Source: Sindora glabra (lineage: Eukaryota > Streptophyta > Magnoliopsida > Fabales > Fabaceae). Taken from it: a stretch of 64,000 bases of DNA. Positions 37,878-49,503 of the stretch are shown here, piece after piece. The number at the start of each line of letters is the position of its first letter. Within the stretch, counting starts at the first letter, position 1. The stretch is taken from the NCBI GenBank assembly GCA_020226215.1, contig CM035233.1:8060001-8124000 (forward strand), written 5' to 3'. A program made the position numbers and the translations under genes. The notes beneath the pieces were generated by a model. It was given only the letters and a program-made list of their open reading frames with translations. It had not been told where the DNA came from and did no database searches.

Positions 37878-38345
37878 TCATTGATGCCGCAAAATGGAAG
37901 AATTTTCATTCAATTTAGGGCATTTATGCCTAATCACAACATTGATGGGAATATTAGAAGACACAATAGGACAATTATTCAAGTTCAAATAATATAAATA
38001 ATTTTGTAAAGTGGCAATACCAACAAGAGTAGAATCATAATAAATTTCAATCTTTTCACTTCCTGACCAAAAGGAATAATCACAATTATAAAAAAAAGAA
38101 CTAGAAATCAAATTCCTTTTGGCTAAAGGTACACAAACAACATTATTCAAATCTAAAATGTATCCAGAAGATAAACATAAAAAAATTGATCCTATATATT
38201 AAACTTTAACCTTACTCCTTACTACTCCCAAAATAGTATTCTCTCTATTACTTGGGATTCACTAGTTTTTAAGCCTATGCAATGAATTTCCAACATGAAT
38301 AGTCACACCAAAATCTAACCATCAAAATTCAGAAGACGTTTTCAA
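37878..38345 (-). pseudogene. Copia protease and GAG-pre-integrase, broken
   Basis: The protease active-site region reads WWLDFGVTIHVGN (about 38325-38285), so the usual D-S/T-G is D-F-G. Downstream, NNVVCVPLAKRNLISSSFF (38150 on) matches the end of the protease region leading into the pre-integrase block. Stops separate the two. Confidence 0.75.
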
Positions 38346-38667
38346 GATTATTGAACTCAAAATACATTAGAGCTAGAGGGGTAAAATTGAATTTCTCTCT
38401 AATAATTTTCATATATTCTACAATAGTGTCCTTGTCTGGGATACTTTTTTTAATCTCTTTCTCAATAGTGAACTTGATCACTGTCAGATAAATTCGATTT
38501 GACTTATAACACTGCTTGTGATAGGTCTTATCTATAGTACTAGACTCAAGCAAAAGACTAGCTGGCTTTAGTTCTCTGAGAGCCAAATCTTCTTTAAAAA
38601 TTATTTGGCATATGTTTAGAGACTCTTTCCATTCATTATAATTTATTCCATTAAGAGTTCTTATCAC
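38329..38667 (-). pseudogene. Copia gag N-terminal fragment
   Basis: A 112-codon fragment beginning MIRTLNGINYNEWKESLNIC, matching the L-G-NY-W-E opening of copia gag (UBN2-type). It lacks the C-terminal half and the CCHC knuckle and stops next to the protease block. Confidence 0.75.
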
Positions 38668-40168
38668 AAATAGTTATTGAAAAATTGAGACTAATGCTAT
38701 AAAATTGGAAAATTTTTAATTATGCATGCATAACATAATTATAATACAAGATAATTAAAACAAAAATTAGTCAAGTAACTATATGACAAAGTGGCATTAA
38801 TGAACTTACATATACCATATAATTTGATTTGTACAAGAATTTACATAAGAATGTAATTAATATACCTATACCAATAGGGTGCAAGAAATATTGAAACATT
38901 ATAAATATTGCATGCCTATTTAAAAGAGTCCAAACGCTAAAATTATATTAACAATGTCACACTAATAAGGTATATCTATTATCAATATAATATGCTCCTA
39001 GACATTCTAAAAGAATAATATTTTCATGTAAAATAACCTCATTATAATCCTCATCTATCATTGGTGTGGATTAAATAATTTTGGTATTTTTACATATATA
39101 AAATTACATAATTAAGGATTCAACAATTTATCAAATATAGCTATACTCACAACTAGAGAGAGTAGTTTTTCACCAAGTGCAAAAATATTGTGAAGAATAT
39201 TTATGAATTTTTACAGACCAAAATTTCATAAATAGAATATATTTTTAGACAGCATAAATCATATAAAATTCAAAATAAATATTTAATAGCCATAAAAAAT
39301 TTTAAAAAAATAATAGATAAATAGAAATTTAAATTTTATGCAACTAAACTAAAACCCAAGCCTAAAGACCTAGCGTGTGACCTATACACATGTGACCTGC
39401 CCACACATGAGTCTTAGTTGGAGCTAGAACAGTAGACTCGGCATGTGAGCCTCATGCACTCTCACAACTAACCAACTATAATTGGCTATCAAAATAAGCG
39501 CGTGAAGCTCACATGCATTGAAGCACGTGGCACCCATGCACAAAAACCAATTTGAATTGGCTACTTAAAAAGAGGCACGTGAGGCTCATACACTCTTTGA
39601 GCATGTGGCGCCCACGCACATGTCACCAATGGCGTGAATTGGGTAATACTGGCATATGAGGCTCATATGCGTGGCCCCACGCTTGGCAACCAACTGGAGT
39701 AGGTTATCTTCAACCTTTGCTCCCCTAGTTCGGCTATGATAATTTTTTCCATAATTGATAGCATTTCAAATCTCCAAAAAATTCATTTCAGATTGTTTTA
39801 ATGCCAAAAAATTTATTTAGACTATTTCTCAACACAGATTCATGTATTAATTAGAAGAAAAACATTCTAAAAAATTGCATAAACAAAAGCCACAAATTTC
39901 TAGAAAAAACAAGATTTCGATCCACAATAATTATGAAATTTGATGCAATCAATCACCAGCATAATATTCCACATGTCTATATGAATAGAATATATGATTC
40001 AATTAAAATAAAAATAAATGCAAATTATCTTGGAATTAAAATCCAAATTTTTTTTATGATTCTATGTACGAAAAAGAAAAGGGAAAATTAAGAATTTTAT
40101 AAATTTTGTCAAGATTAATTAAAAATTACTCATATTAGATAATTAATATAATCATATTATCAATATCG
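38668..40168 (-). other. Long leader of copia element 1
   Basis: About 1.5 kb between gag and the PBS, long for copia. It is AT-rich except for the repeat block at 39440-39720. No open frame is seen. Confidence 0.6.
39440..39720. repeat. Four imperfect tandem repeats with CACGTG-like cores
   Basis: Units start at 39440 (GGCATGTGAGCCTCATGC), 39498 (GCGCGTGAAGCTCACATGC), 39574 (GGCACGTGAGGCTCATAC) and 39651 (GGCATATGAGGCTCATATGC), spaced 58, 76 and 77 bp apart. The patch is much GC-richer than the rest of the element. CACGTG E/G-box cores occur at 39524 and 39576. Confidence 0.75.
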
Positions 40169-40180
40169 CTCTGATACCGT
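40169..40180 (-). other. Primer-binding site of copia element 1
   Basis: On the minus strand this reads CGGTATCAGAGC, an initiator-Met-tRNA-type PBS with one mismatch at its first base, just inside the 5' LTR. Confidence 0.88.
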
Positions 40181-40181
40181 C

Positions 40182-40651
40182 TGTTAATAATATGATCTAA
40201 AATATTAAATAATGTAAATTAATCACATTAAATTATAAGCATACTTGATATATAATCTGATGATATCATATTCAGTCTGGATGAAGATGATGAGTAAAGT
40301 TTTGTAACCTATTTCACCCATTAGGTTATTAAAAAGAAAAAGATGGAAAGAGTTTCAAGAGTAGAAATCTTAATTGTTACTAAATAATAATCTAATATCT
40401 CTATTTATAATCAAACTTGTGATAAGAAATTATTGATCATTAAAGAATTGTAGGTTGAAATCTCTACCCATATAATCTTATGTATGATCCAATTTATCAT
40501 GGATCACACACATTAAAGTAAGGTCGAATTTATTTTATGTTTAATGTTAAAAATATAAAATTAATTACTTAAATAAATATTTTAATAAATTAATTAACAC
40601 TAATTTATATAAAAATATCTAATAAATTATTTATTTTATTTTAATATAACA
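40182..40651 (-). repeat. 5' LTR (element orientation) of copia element 1
   Basis: 470 bp, collinear with 34335-34822 with many substitutions and small gaps. It is flanked on the right by TATTT. Confidence 0.92.
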
Positions 40652-42406
40652 TATTTTTCCTTTTTTAAATATTTTTATTCTCCAAAACATCACCAGTACT
40701 TTGATATAATTGGTGGCTCATTAATAAAACTTTCTTTCTTCGTAGAAAGAGTGGGGGAAAAGGTACAACTGCCTACCAACTATACGCAAGAACACTACCA
40801 GGGTACTCATAATGAAATGATCAACGCCGTAATATAAATATTTATCAAGATAGCTTGTAATGATATGGTTCTTATCTGAAAGGTTAATAAGAATATTATG
40901 AGCACAAAAAATAGTTAATTAAGGATGTAAAATAAGACAAAACTCAACTCAAGCCAGTTATCTCTGGACTTCTGTAAGATTGGATTGACAATCTTCTGAT
41001 CTGTTTAATTTTTTTTTTCTAATTCATACCTTCCGATATCGTATACGTTTGTTTTTGAAAAAATAATGTTAGGACCTACTCCACTTAAATTCAAATGGAA
41101 GATTATTTAAAAATAAATAAAGTCCATTATATTTCAACCCAAATGCCAAATCCAATTAAATTTATATTAATTAAAAAAAGAAATCAAATTCAAAATTCAT
41201 TTTTAATAACCGAAAGAATTTTTAAAAGTCTCTTCAAAAAATTTGAATTAAATGTTAAAAAAAACTGAAAAAATAAAAGAAAAGACCAATATGGGTCCAT
41301 CGTAAGAATAGATTAAATCATGTAAAATTAAATCTGTTTAAACAAATTTAAAATCTAAGTGGAAGGCATTCTTTTGCAAGTTTTCTAAAATAAAACAAGA
41401 TTTAAAAAAGAATAAAAAAGCAATCAAATGCTTAATATCTTGATTACTGGAAGTCAACGCTTCACGCTACAGAGGAGATTCTAATTTAGATTTACTAAAA
41501 AATATTAAAATATTTTTATCATTAATAAAAGCTACTGATTTTTTAATAATATATCTTCTTTTTATTTATCATTAATAAAAGAGAGTAATTAAAATATATT
41601 ATTTTTATCGTACATAACTAAACTTATATATTTAAATTTATCAATCTATATAATATTATATAAATCGATATTGCATAAATCAAATGAAATTCAACAAATT
41701 TAAAATAAATAATATGCGGTAAAATGATTTATCTCAATGTATACCCTATCGGAAAGGTAATTATTGCAAAGTACACAATTTTAATGTCCCGGGACTTTCC
41801 AAATCGGATGCCTGCATACTTATCAGCCACAAAACGTAAAATCTTCCAGAAGTCATTGAACACTCAATCTACCTCCTACTCCATCTACCAAACTGGAGAC
41901 CAAACTTTGGCTCACCGCTCACGACTCTTTCTGGCTCAGTTGGTCTCAGCCACAAGGTCATGCTTACGTCTTCTACTCCAACCTGCTTTCACACCGGACA
42001 AACCCTCAACTTCATTTTCAATTAACCAAAAAACCACGTTCCATGGAAGGGATTATTTTTTGACATGCCGCATCCAATTGAATAGGTTTTTTTGTAATTT
42101 TTTATGCTGCAACCTTTTTCATAAAAAATAAAAAATTTATAAAATTTTAGTTATAACTTTTAATGTATCTATTTTATGTAAAATCTATACATATATACAA
42201 TATTTTATTTAAACTTTGATAAAAACCTGAGTTCGTTTAAGTGCATATAGTTAAAAAATAAAAAGCATTTTATTATGGTGATTGCTACAGCAATCTCTCA
42301 CATACTCAATTACTTATTTTACAAGAAACAAAGTCATTAATTTTTGTTCAGAAATGTCAACTTTTGAAGTCTTACTCAAAATCAAGCAAACCAACCCCTT
42401 ATTCTT
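40652..42406. other. Intergenic region upstream of the zinc-finger gene
   Basis: AT-rich to about 41750. Positions 41760-42060 are CT-rich and balanced, with an open stretch (41724-42131) that shows no family motif. It may be an old gene fragment or part of the distal promoter. Confidence 0.35.
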
Positions 42407-42412
42407 TATAAA
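42407..42412 (+). promoter_or_regulatory. TATA box of the zinc-finger gene
   Basis: TATAAA, 105 bases before the start codon, followed by a CT-rich stretch suitable for a transcription start about 30 bases on. An ACGT core (ATCACGTCC) lies just downstream of it. Confidence 0.6.
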
Positions 42413-42516
42413 CATCACGTCCTTTCATCACTCCTGAACTTTCATTCCACTTCTTCTTCCTTTTCGTACCCCAATCTATTTTCACACCCTGAAAGTAAAA
42501 TTTTCCATTTCTAAAC

Positions 42517-43056
42517 ATGAAGGGAGAAAGAGAGGTTGATAGCATAACCATGGCCAACTATTTGATGTTGCTCTCAGGCCGAAGCGAATTTGAGGCTTCA
42601 TATTCTAATAGCTCTTCCTCCAACGGCCGCGTTTTCGAGTGCAAGACGTGTAACCGGCAGTTTCCGTCGTTTCAAGCACTCGGTGGCCACCGGGCGAGCC
42701 ACAAAAAGCCGCGATTGATGGGAGGAGACGGCGATCTTGACGGCGGCCAGTCGCTTCACGGCTCGCCGGCAAACCCTAAGACGCATGAATGCTCCATTTG
42801 TGGCTTGGAATTTGCCATCGGGCAGGCTTTGGGCGGCCACATGAGGCGGCATAGGGCGGCGGCTCTGAATGGAAGCGCGCAGGCTTCCACGGCGACGAGT
42901 AGTTCAAGTGGTAGCAGCTTTGACTCTTCGAAAGCCAAGAAAAATGATAAAAGAAAGAGGGTTTGGTCCTTGGATTTGAACTTGACGCCATTTGAGAATG
43001 ATCTGGAAATTTTGAAGATTGGAAAGGCAACTCCTTTGGTGGATTGCTTCTATTGA
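42517..43056 (+). CDS. C2H2 zinc-finger repressor, ZAT11/ZAT12-like
   Basis: An intronless gene of 179 residues, the normal size for this family of nuclear stress-responsive transcription factors. Two fingers of the plant QALGGH type are present: FECKTCNRQFPSFQALGGHR with Cys42, Cys45, His58, His62, and HECSICGLEFAIGQALGGHM with Cys92, Cys95, His108, His112. The N-terminal TMANYLMLLS (11-20) matches the family's leucine-rich L-box-like start. KKNDKRKR (141-148) is a likely nuclear signal. LDLNLTPFEND (152-162) is an EAR repression motif, which in the family recruits co-repressors. The C-terminus VDCFY is typical of ZAT11-like proteins. The first Met fits family starts; Met12 is less likely because it would cut the L-box. 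The reading is intact, with codon use far GC-richer than the flanks. The exact ortholog is not certain. Confidence 0.93.
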   Translation: MKGEREVDSITMANYLMLLSGRSEFEASYSNSSSSNGRVFECKTCNRQFPSFQALGGHRASHKKPRLMGGDGDLDGGQSLHGSPANPKTHECSICGLEFAIGQALGGHMRRHRAAALNGSAQASTATSSSSGSSFDSSKAKKNDKRKRVWSLDLNLTPFENDLEILKIGKATPLVDCFY

Positions 43057-44410
43057 GATGTGTTGATAACTATGTGATGTGCATTAGTATGGTTAGTGTA
43101 TCATAGGCGGTTGAGTTCATTTTCCCCTCACATCTTCTTTAGTTTTTGTGATACTGTATTTATGTTGTTCATTAATTCGTTTGAAATAGAATTTCATGGT
43201 TATATTGCTATGGGGATTTGTTAAATATAGTGGTGGATTGTAACTTAGCCAACAACCGGAAACAATTTTTAAAGCAATGATAATCCTGAATATTCATTCT
43301 CATTTAATATGTCGTTAAATATATTATTTTTTCAATTAATAATCTGATTTAACAAAAATATCAATTATTATTAGCAAGAAAATAAAAAATTTGATAATAT
43401 TTATATAAGTACGTACTAGCAATTTTTTCAAATAATTGACAGACTTACTCGGAATGTGAAAGGCATTTCTTAGTTTAAAAAAAAGTTTAAATTAAATTGC
43501 AATTAAATTGGTGGTACATATGATTAGCAATACAATAAAAGTTGATATCGTCAGATTTTCTCCCCTTCTTGATGCTGGGTGTATTAAATGACCTACTATT
43601 GTTATCATCAATAAAAAACTACAATAAAATCACATGTAATATTATGGATCGGACTTCTTTAAATTACATCTTATATTTCAGAGAGTAAAATATATCATCA
43701 AAATTATTAATAAAAAAATCAAGTCTTATGATTTTATAAATAATAATAAATAAAAAATAACTTTTAAATTTATAATTATCCACTTTTTTAATATTTTTAT
43801 TAATAACTTTAATAATATATTTTACCTTTTAAAATACAAAATGTAAGAGTCAAATCCCAAATATTACATCGACGTTATAATCTACAATGGTAACTTTCTG
43901 TAATTTTATTCAGAAACATCATAGTTGTATCAAACCGCAATCAATACTTGAAGTCATCCATTGAATGGAAATTGCTGCATGAATGTGGATCCGTTGACTC
44001 GATAATACTACTAACCGGCTAACAAATTTAGCAACAAAAAATTCCAATGTCAAAATGGATTGGTGTTGCTGTCCCGGTCGCTCTCTAGTGGCTAGCAAGG
44101 CTGTAAACTGCCATTTGCCCTTGCAATATTACGTACAATATTTTACTTTTACGAGCTCTATCACAGTCATAATTTTGTATTGTAATAGTTATTCTTTTTT
44201 ATATATTTCTTTCAATTTTTCTAATGATAGTAAAACTGGGAAATAAATTAAAATAATATTTCACTAGTTATAAATTGCATTTGTTTTTCGACAAATGAAT
44301 AGTACTGTCCACGATGTTAAAAATAAAACGGTGTGCATAAATTACTTCTGGCACAAATAATAGTATTCATATTCAAAACTTTGTGTGTTATTATTTTTCT
44401 TTTACTATAT
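43057..44410. other. 3' region of the zinc-finger gene and spacer
   Basis: The first ~150 bases are likely 3' UTR (T-rich, with an AATAGA word at about 43186). Beyond it the region is AT-rich with no coding match. A short balanced patch at 44040-44120 has no recognisable content. Confidence 0.4.
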
Positions 44411-44462
44411 CACTACTACAGAATTATAATTTTATGTCAGTAAATAGTTATTGGTGAAAGAC

Positions 44463-45060
44463 AAAATTGATGTCTATGTTGATATGACAATATTTTTTAA
44501 ATTATTAAAACTAATAAGATGATAGTAAATATAACCAACATCTATTTTGAGACAATGATATTTTTGAAATTTATGAAAAACTTAAAACAATAATTTTTTT
44601 ACTTAATTAATGTCATAATATATAACATTTGAAAGTTATGGAGAAAATAAGGAAATTGAAGACTTTGGTTTTAAAAAATAACCAATATCTATTTGAATGT
44701 AGTGATATTTTTAAAATTATTAAAAAATTTAAGATTAAAGATTTCTACTTAATCGACATCATAATGCATTACACTTGAAAGTTGCTATAAAAATGAAAAA
44801 ACTTATTACATTAGTTTTAAAATTAATTGATATTTATTTGGATATAGTGACATTTTTACAATTATTAGGAAGATATCGATTTTAAAATTAACTAATATTT
44901 ATTAGAACATAGTGGCATTTTTTTAAATTATTAGGGAATTTTAAACATTAGTTTCTTACTTAATTGATGTCCAAATTTATGGTATTTGAATGTTGTTGAA
45001 AAAATAAGAAAACTTAAGGTGCTAGTTTTAAAATTAACCAATGTTTAAAAGTATTATAAA
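44463..45060. repeat. Subterminal tandem repeats, ~145-bp unit
   Basis: Units start at about 44530, 44678, 44822 (shortened to 65 bp), 44887 and 45033 (partial), preceded by a partial unit at 44463. Each contains an AATTGATGTC/AACCAATATC-type word followed by TAGTGAYATTTTTAAAATTA. Confidence 0.75.
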
Positions 45061-45339
45061 AGTTTGATAAAAACCCTAGATGTGGTGATATTGTTGCACT
45101 ATAAATAAAGTGCATCTTTTCTTTTTGCCTCATTACCACTCTCACACTCTTTTTCTTATTTATTTTTAAGTTTAATTTATGTCTTGATCTAGCTCCTTCT
45201 GCAAAATTCTAGATGTCTCTTTGTACTCCACCATATATCAATAAGTTACCAATATTTCTTCAATTAATATCAAGCATTAAGTAAATACTTTAATATTCTA
45301 AGTCACCAAATCATAAGAGGTTTTTTTTCCTTCTATTTT

Positions 45340-45730
45340 GTAGAATTTCATCTCTTTCATTTTTCAATTTTTGTGCATTTTTAAGAGATTTTTTTTGTAT
45401 TTCTTTTGTATAACTTCTAAGGATATATCTGAGTATTAAATACTTATTATATATATGAATAAATGTTGCAGTGGAGAACAAAACTAGTCAAATAATAATT
45501 ACATTACAAGCTATTGGTTCAAATCATCAAAGGTGTCTTTCTTTTTTTTATTTATTTGATTTTCACTTTTTTATTTTTTTCATTTTTTGTGCACATTTTT
45601 TAAGAAAATTTTATTTTATATTTTCTTTATATAAGTTCTAAAATAGCATTTAAATATTATATGTTTATTATATATTTGATAAAATATTACAATGAAAATC
45701 AAAACCAATCGAATAACAATTACAAATAGA
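45340..45730. repeat. Duplicated ~170-bp segment inside the CACTA-like element
   Basis: Positions 45345-45510 and 45560-45730 align (shared TTTTTGTGCA, TTTTTTAAGA and AAAACYARTCRAATAA words), about 215 bp apart. Confidence 0.55.
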
Positions 45731-46182
45731 GAAAAAATAAAAGAAAATTCATGAAAATGTTTGTTTTGCATATGGATAGATCTCGAAATATTATATGAAA
45801 TTAACATAATACTTGTCTTAAATGAATAATGGAGTACAAAGTTATATCTTTTTTAAAGTATCTAATTCAAAATATTTTTAATAAGATGATGATTTTATCC
45901 AATTTTAATCGTAAATGTTCTTATGAGGAAGTAAAAAATCAATGTAAAAAAAATTAGGCAAACATATCTGATGTGAAATGTGAAAAAATATATTTAAAGA
46001 TAAAAGACATTGATTTTTAATAAAAAAATTGATATAATAATCATTTTTATGCCAGTTATATAACCAATATTATAACAACGAATACACAATAATATTTAAT
46101 AAGATATAAGTTGAGTATCGATTGAAAATTGACTTATAATATGCTAAACATTCAATTTCAATAAATTATTTTGCAGTGGTAT

Positions 46183-48331
46183 ATATTAATATCTAACTAT
46201 CACAATTCATGTATTACCAACGTGTGCGTGTGTAAATTCTTCTAATTAAATTTAGGTTTTTTTACTTAATTTTTTTTTAATTCCAAGTGATCAATTTACA
46301 ATTTCTTCCATATCTATATTATAAATTTTAGTATATAAGCATTATTTAGACATTGAAAAACATATTTCTGCGTTCGCTTACGTACGAGTAAAATTTGTGT
46401 TTATTATTCATACCTTACAGATTTTTTTTTTTTTTACTTATATAAAAGGCCAATCACATAAGAAAATGGAGGGGGAAGAAGGATCTCTCCACAAGGCAGA
46501 AGGAAAAATCACCTAATAAATCTTTATGCACTGACATAAAATTTTGAAGGGAGAAAGAGTCGGAAAATTGTTTGGGTAACTAAATAATTTATATTAACTT
46601 ATTTATTTTAAAATTTTCCATATAATTTCATAATATTGATACATAATTATAATAATTTTGAGCTTTATGTCCGAAACTTGGTCGTTGCTTATGAAAATGA
46701 AACGTAAGGTTAATAATAATTTCTTAAATTTCAAAGGCATGATAGTAGTCACTGGATTTGAAAGTTCTGATTTAATATCCCAAAAAAAGTTCTGATTCAA
46801 ACATAATGAGTTATATACTACACTTATTTTCTTAACATTCTTCACAACATAACTATAAACGTATTGTCAAAATTCAATTTATAATATCTTATCTAAACGA
46901 ACCCTTCACTGTGATAATGAAACAATTGATCTAAATAATTGTTTATATTTATCATGTACATTATTCACCAATAAATAATGTAAGCTGTATCTTTGACTCC
47001 TGTATTAGTTATACTAAGAAGTGTGAAAAACAAGAAAATCATGTATATAGTCATCAGTGTTTAACATAATATATAGTACTTAATGAATAATATCAAATTA
47101 TCTAGTTCACATCTTCATAAAACTTAAACTTAGTGATGTCACTTAATAAAGAGCAGGTTTTTCTAAAAGAATAATTATCAATATTTTACGTAAGAAATTA
47201 ACGTTGGATTAATCAATTTTTCGTTGGTCATACAATTCTAGAAAGGTTTGCGGTGCCGTGCAGTTCAAAACAGAAATATACTTTAATCTTGTGGCCGCCA
47301 TCTAGAAGCCCATTTACTAATATCACTATTCATCATCCATACTAATTTTTTCTTTTAAGAAAAAATTGTTTGAAGAATATTAATGCACATACAGATTTTG
47401 GTAGAGTTGGTTGAATATAATCAAACATAGACCACTGATAAATTATGGACAAAAAATACAACAACCATGTGATTCATTGTTCTTGTTGTGTTCACAATTT
47501 CATTTATTATGTTTTCCTTTCTTTTTTTTCTTTTCAATTTTTGTTTTAATCGGGGGTTTTCAAAATTAGTAGAATTAAACAGGCTTAATAAAAAAAAGTT
47601 TTCAATCGAAATCTTCTTTTGACACAAATGGCACATCACTTTACATATATAAAATTTCAATTCAAATTTAAGGTATGAAAAAGAAAATTTTCAAAAATAA
47701 TATCAAATATTATTATTTGGTAGTTAAAATCTTGTTAATTAGTAATTTGCTCTAAATAACAATCCTTAATCCAAGTAATATTTGATGATATTCCTTAAAA
47801 ATTGCCTTCTTTTACATTCGAATTGGATCTTAATTGTTTATATTTGCAAGAATATAATAATTTAGTTATTTTTATTATAAAAATAATAAATAAATAACTC
47901 TTGATAACCATTCATAAATATTATGCTGTACTTGGCTTTGATGGTAGAGTAATTGATCTCTCTTAATATTTTATTAAAAGAGTTTATGTCTTATCGTCCC
48001 CAGTTAGGGCTTTAACTTCAAAGGAGATTAAAAAACCTGTGGATGGTGATGGTGGCAAATATCATACTAGCGCAAGTTACTGCAGGGAATAGAAAATGTG
48101 CTTAGTTCCAACTGTGAGAAAATGATGGATCTTTTTCTTTTTGAGAATTAGATAATGACAGGTCTTTTGGGGCCTATATTTGACTACATTTGTGACCCAT
48201 GTTAGGGTTTATCTCCAAGGATTAGGTTGTGATCAATCTTACTTGGCTGATAAGATGATCAAAACTATGACTTATAAAAATATTCCAGACCAAAAAAGGA
48301 AAAAAGAGACTTATATAAATATTATTGATTG
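46183..48331. other. AT-rich intergenic region
   Basis: No gene recognised. A TATATAAAAG box at about 46439 is followed within 20 bases by a 16-codon ORF that leads nowhere. The stretch 47940-48250 is balanced in composition without a family match. Confidence 0.4.
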
Positions 48332-48608
48332 AAAAAATTAATAATTTCATATGTAAAATTATAAAATATTGATAAAATTATTTCCAAATTATATAAAGTT
48401 GTAATTTTATCTTTATAATAATTCGTACATATAATTTTGTATATTAGTATAGTAATTTAAGGATGAAATTACCTATCTAAATTCATATAAAGGGATAAAT
48501 TTGTTTGCATATAACATTATTTAAAAATAAAATTATAATTTTATATAATTTAAGAATAATTTTATCTACATCATATAATTTTAGGGATGAAATTATTAAT
48601 TTTATCTT
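48332..48608. mobile_element. Foldback MITE-like element with flanking direct repeat
   Basis: Inner arms AAAAAATTAATAATTTCAT (48332) and GATGAAATTATTAATTTT (about 48587) are complementary, continuing as TAAAATTAT/ATAATTTTA. A 26-bp direct repeat (GACTTATAAAAATATTCCA plus RACCAAA) lies at 48269-48294 and 48620-48645 outside it. Confidence 0.5.
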
Positions 48609-49267
48609 ATTTATTAAAAGACTTATAAAAATATTCCAAACCAAAATTATATTTATCTCATCTCATATTTGGTTAAATTATACTTAACATTTTTTATTTT
48701 TTAGAATTATAAAATTTTAATCTCTTTGAAATACTTTTACAATTATGAAATATAAAAGTATTAAATTTTTAATTTGCGATTCCTTTTCTAATGTCATTCT
48801 TTATGGTTAGAGAATAATTTTCTCATATGTATAAAATATTTCAATCAAATTACACATAACAAGAGGAGAATTTTTTATTTTTTTAAAAAATAAAAAACAG
48901 CCTTTTTAATTAGATTGAATAATATTAAAAAAGAGATTATAATTTAAAATTTTAATGATATTAAATTTCGTAATGGTGAAAATATTTTTGGGATTGATAT
49001 GTATATTTTTTAAAAAATGTGGAATGTTACAAGTAATTAGGGTAAACTTAAACAAAAAAAAAAAATCCTTTTTTTATTGACTTGAGCATGGAATGGGTCT
49101 TGACATCCAGCGCCCCTTTATCCATTTGCTGAGGATCTCCGACCACCACAAAGGTACAAACTGCTGAACGAAAATGTTCATCAAATTATTGACTGAAATC
49201 TAAAATTTGACAAATTAAAAAAAAAATGCTCTCACAATGGAGTGATTCGTGTATTATTATTTTTTTA
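48609..49267. other. AT-rich spacer
   Basis: No coding or terminal motif seen beyond the right copy of the 26-bp direct repeat. Confidence 0.4.
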
Positions 49268-49503
49268 CTAAAATTTTATTTTAATTTTTATAAAATTAAA
49301 TTTATATCAATTTATTTCCTATAATATTAGTTTTATATTAAATTTTAATCTTTTTCGTATATAGGATAGAATACCTGAATTATCGTATAAAAAATTAAAA
49401 TTAAACGTAAAATTAATTTTATAAAAATTAAATTAATATGAATCTATAATAAGAAATGAAATTAATATAAATTTAATTTTATGAAAATTAAAATGGAATT
49501 TTA
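49268..49503. mobile_element. Foldback MITE, ~58-bp terminal inverted repeats
   Basis: The left arm (49268-49328, TTTTAATTTTTATAAAATTA) and the right arm (about 49443-49503) are complementary with few mismatches. The core is about 115 bp and non-coding. The arms resemble those at 30155-30483 and 50803-51002. Confidence 0.75.

Larger units (their letters stand above)
34335..40651 (-). mobile_element. Ty1/copia retrotransposon, structurally complete, coding-dead
   Basis: Read right to left: 5' LTR (40182-40651), PBS (40169-40180), a long leader with repeats, gag N-terminal part, protease, GAG-pre-integrase, integrase, RT-RNase H (the copia order), polypurine tract (34823-34833) and 3' LTR (34335-34822). 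Target duplications TATTT flank both sides exactly (34330-34334 and 40652-40656). The coding region is split into many open pieces. The two LTRs differ at many positions by eye, so the insertion is old. The gag C-terminal part with the zinc knuckle appears deleted, since gag runs almost directly into protease. Confidence 0.93.
44411..46182. mobile_element. Probable non-autonomous CACTA-type element
   Basis: The left end is CACTACTACAGAATTATAAT, the standard CACTA opening. The right end reads TTTTGCAGTGG, a degraded complement. The 3-bp flanks TAT occur on both sides, as CACTA elements make 3-bp duplications, though TAT is weak evidence in AT-rich DNA. Inside the left end are repeated units (44463-45060), as in CACTA subterminal regions. 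There is no transposase. A TATA-like CTATAAATA lies at about 45101. The right terminus is the uncertain part. Confidence 0.5.

Noticed and set aside
39440..39720. CRISPR-like array
   Set aside because: The units are imperfect tandem repeats without constant repeats and unique spacers, inside a plant retrotransposon.
41724..42131. 135-codon open stretch upstream of the zinc-finger gene
   Set aside because: It has no motif, an implausible start in AT-rich sequence and no supporting splice or promoter signal. It is kept only as part of the intergenic description.
42598..43030. Three antisense open stretches over the zinc-finger gene
   Set aside because: The GC-rich coding sequence opens the opposite frames; they carry no family content.
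46464..46514. 16-codon ORF just after a TATATAAAAG box
   Set aside because: The distance from the TATA box to the ATG is too short for a normal plant promoter, and nothing follows in frame.
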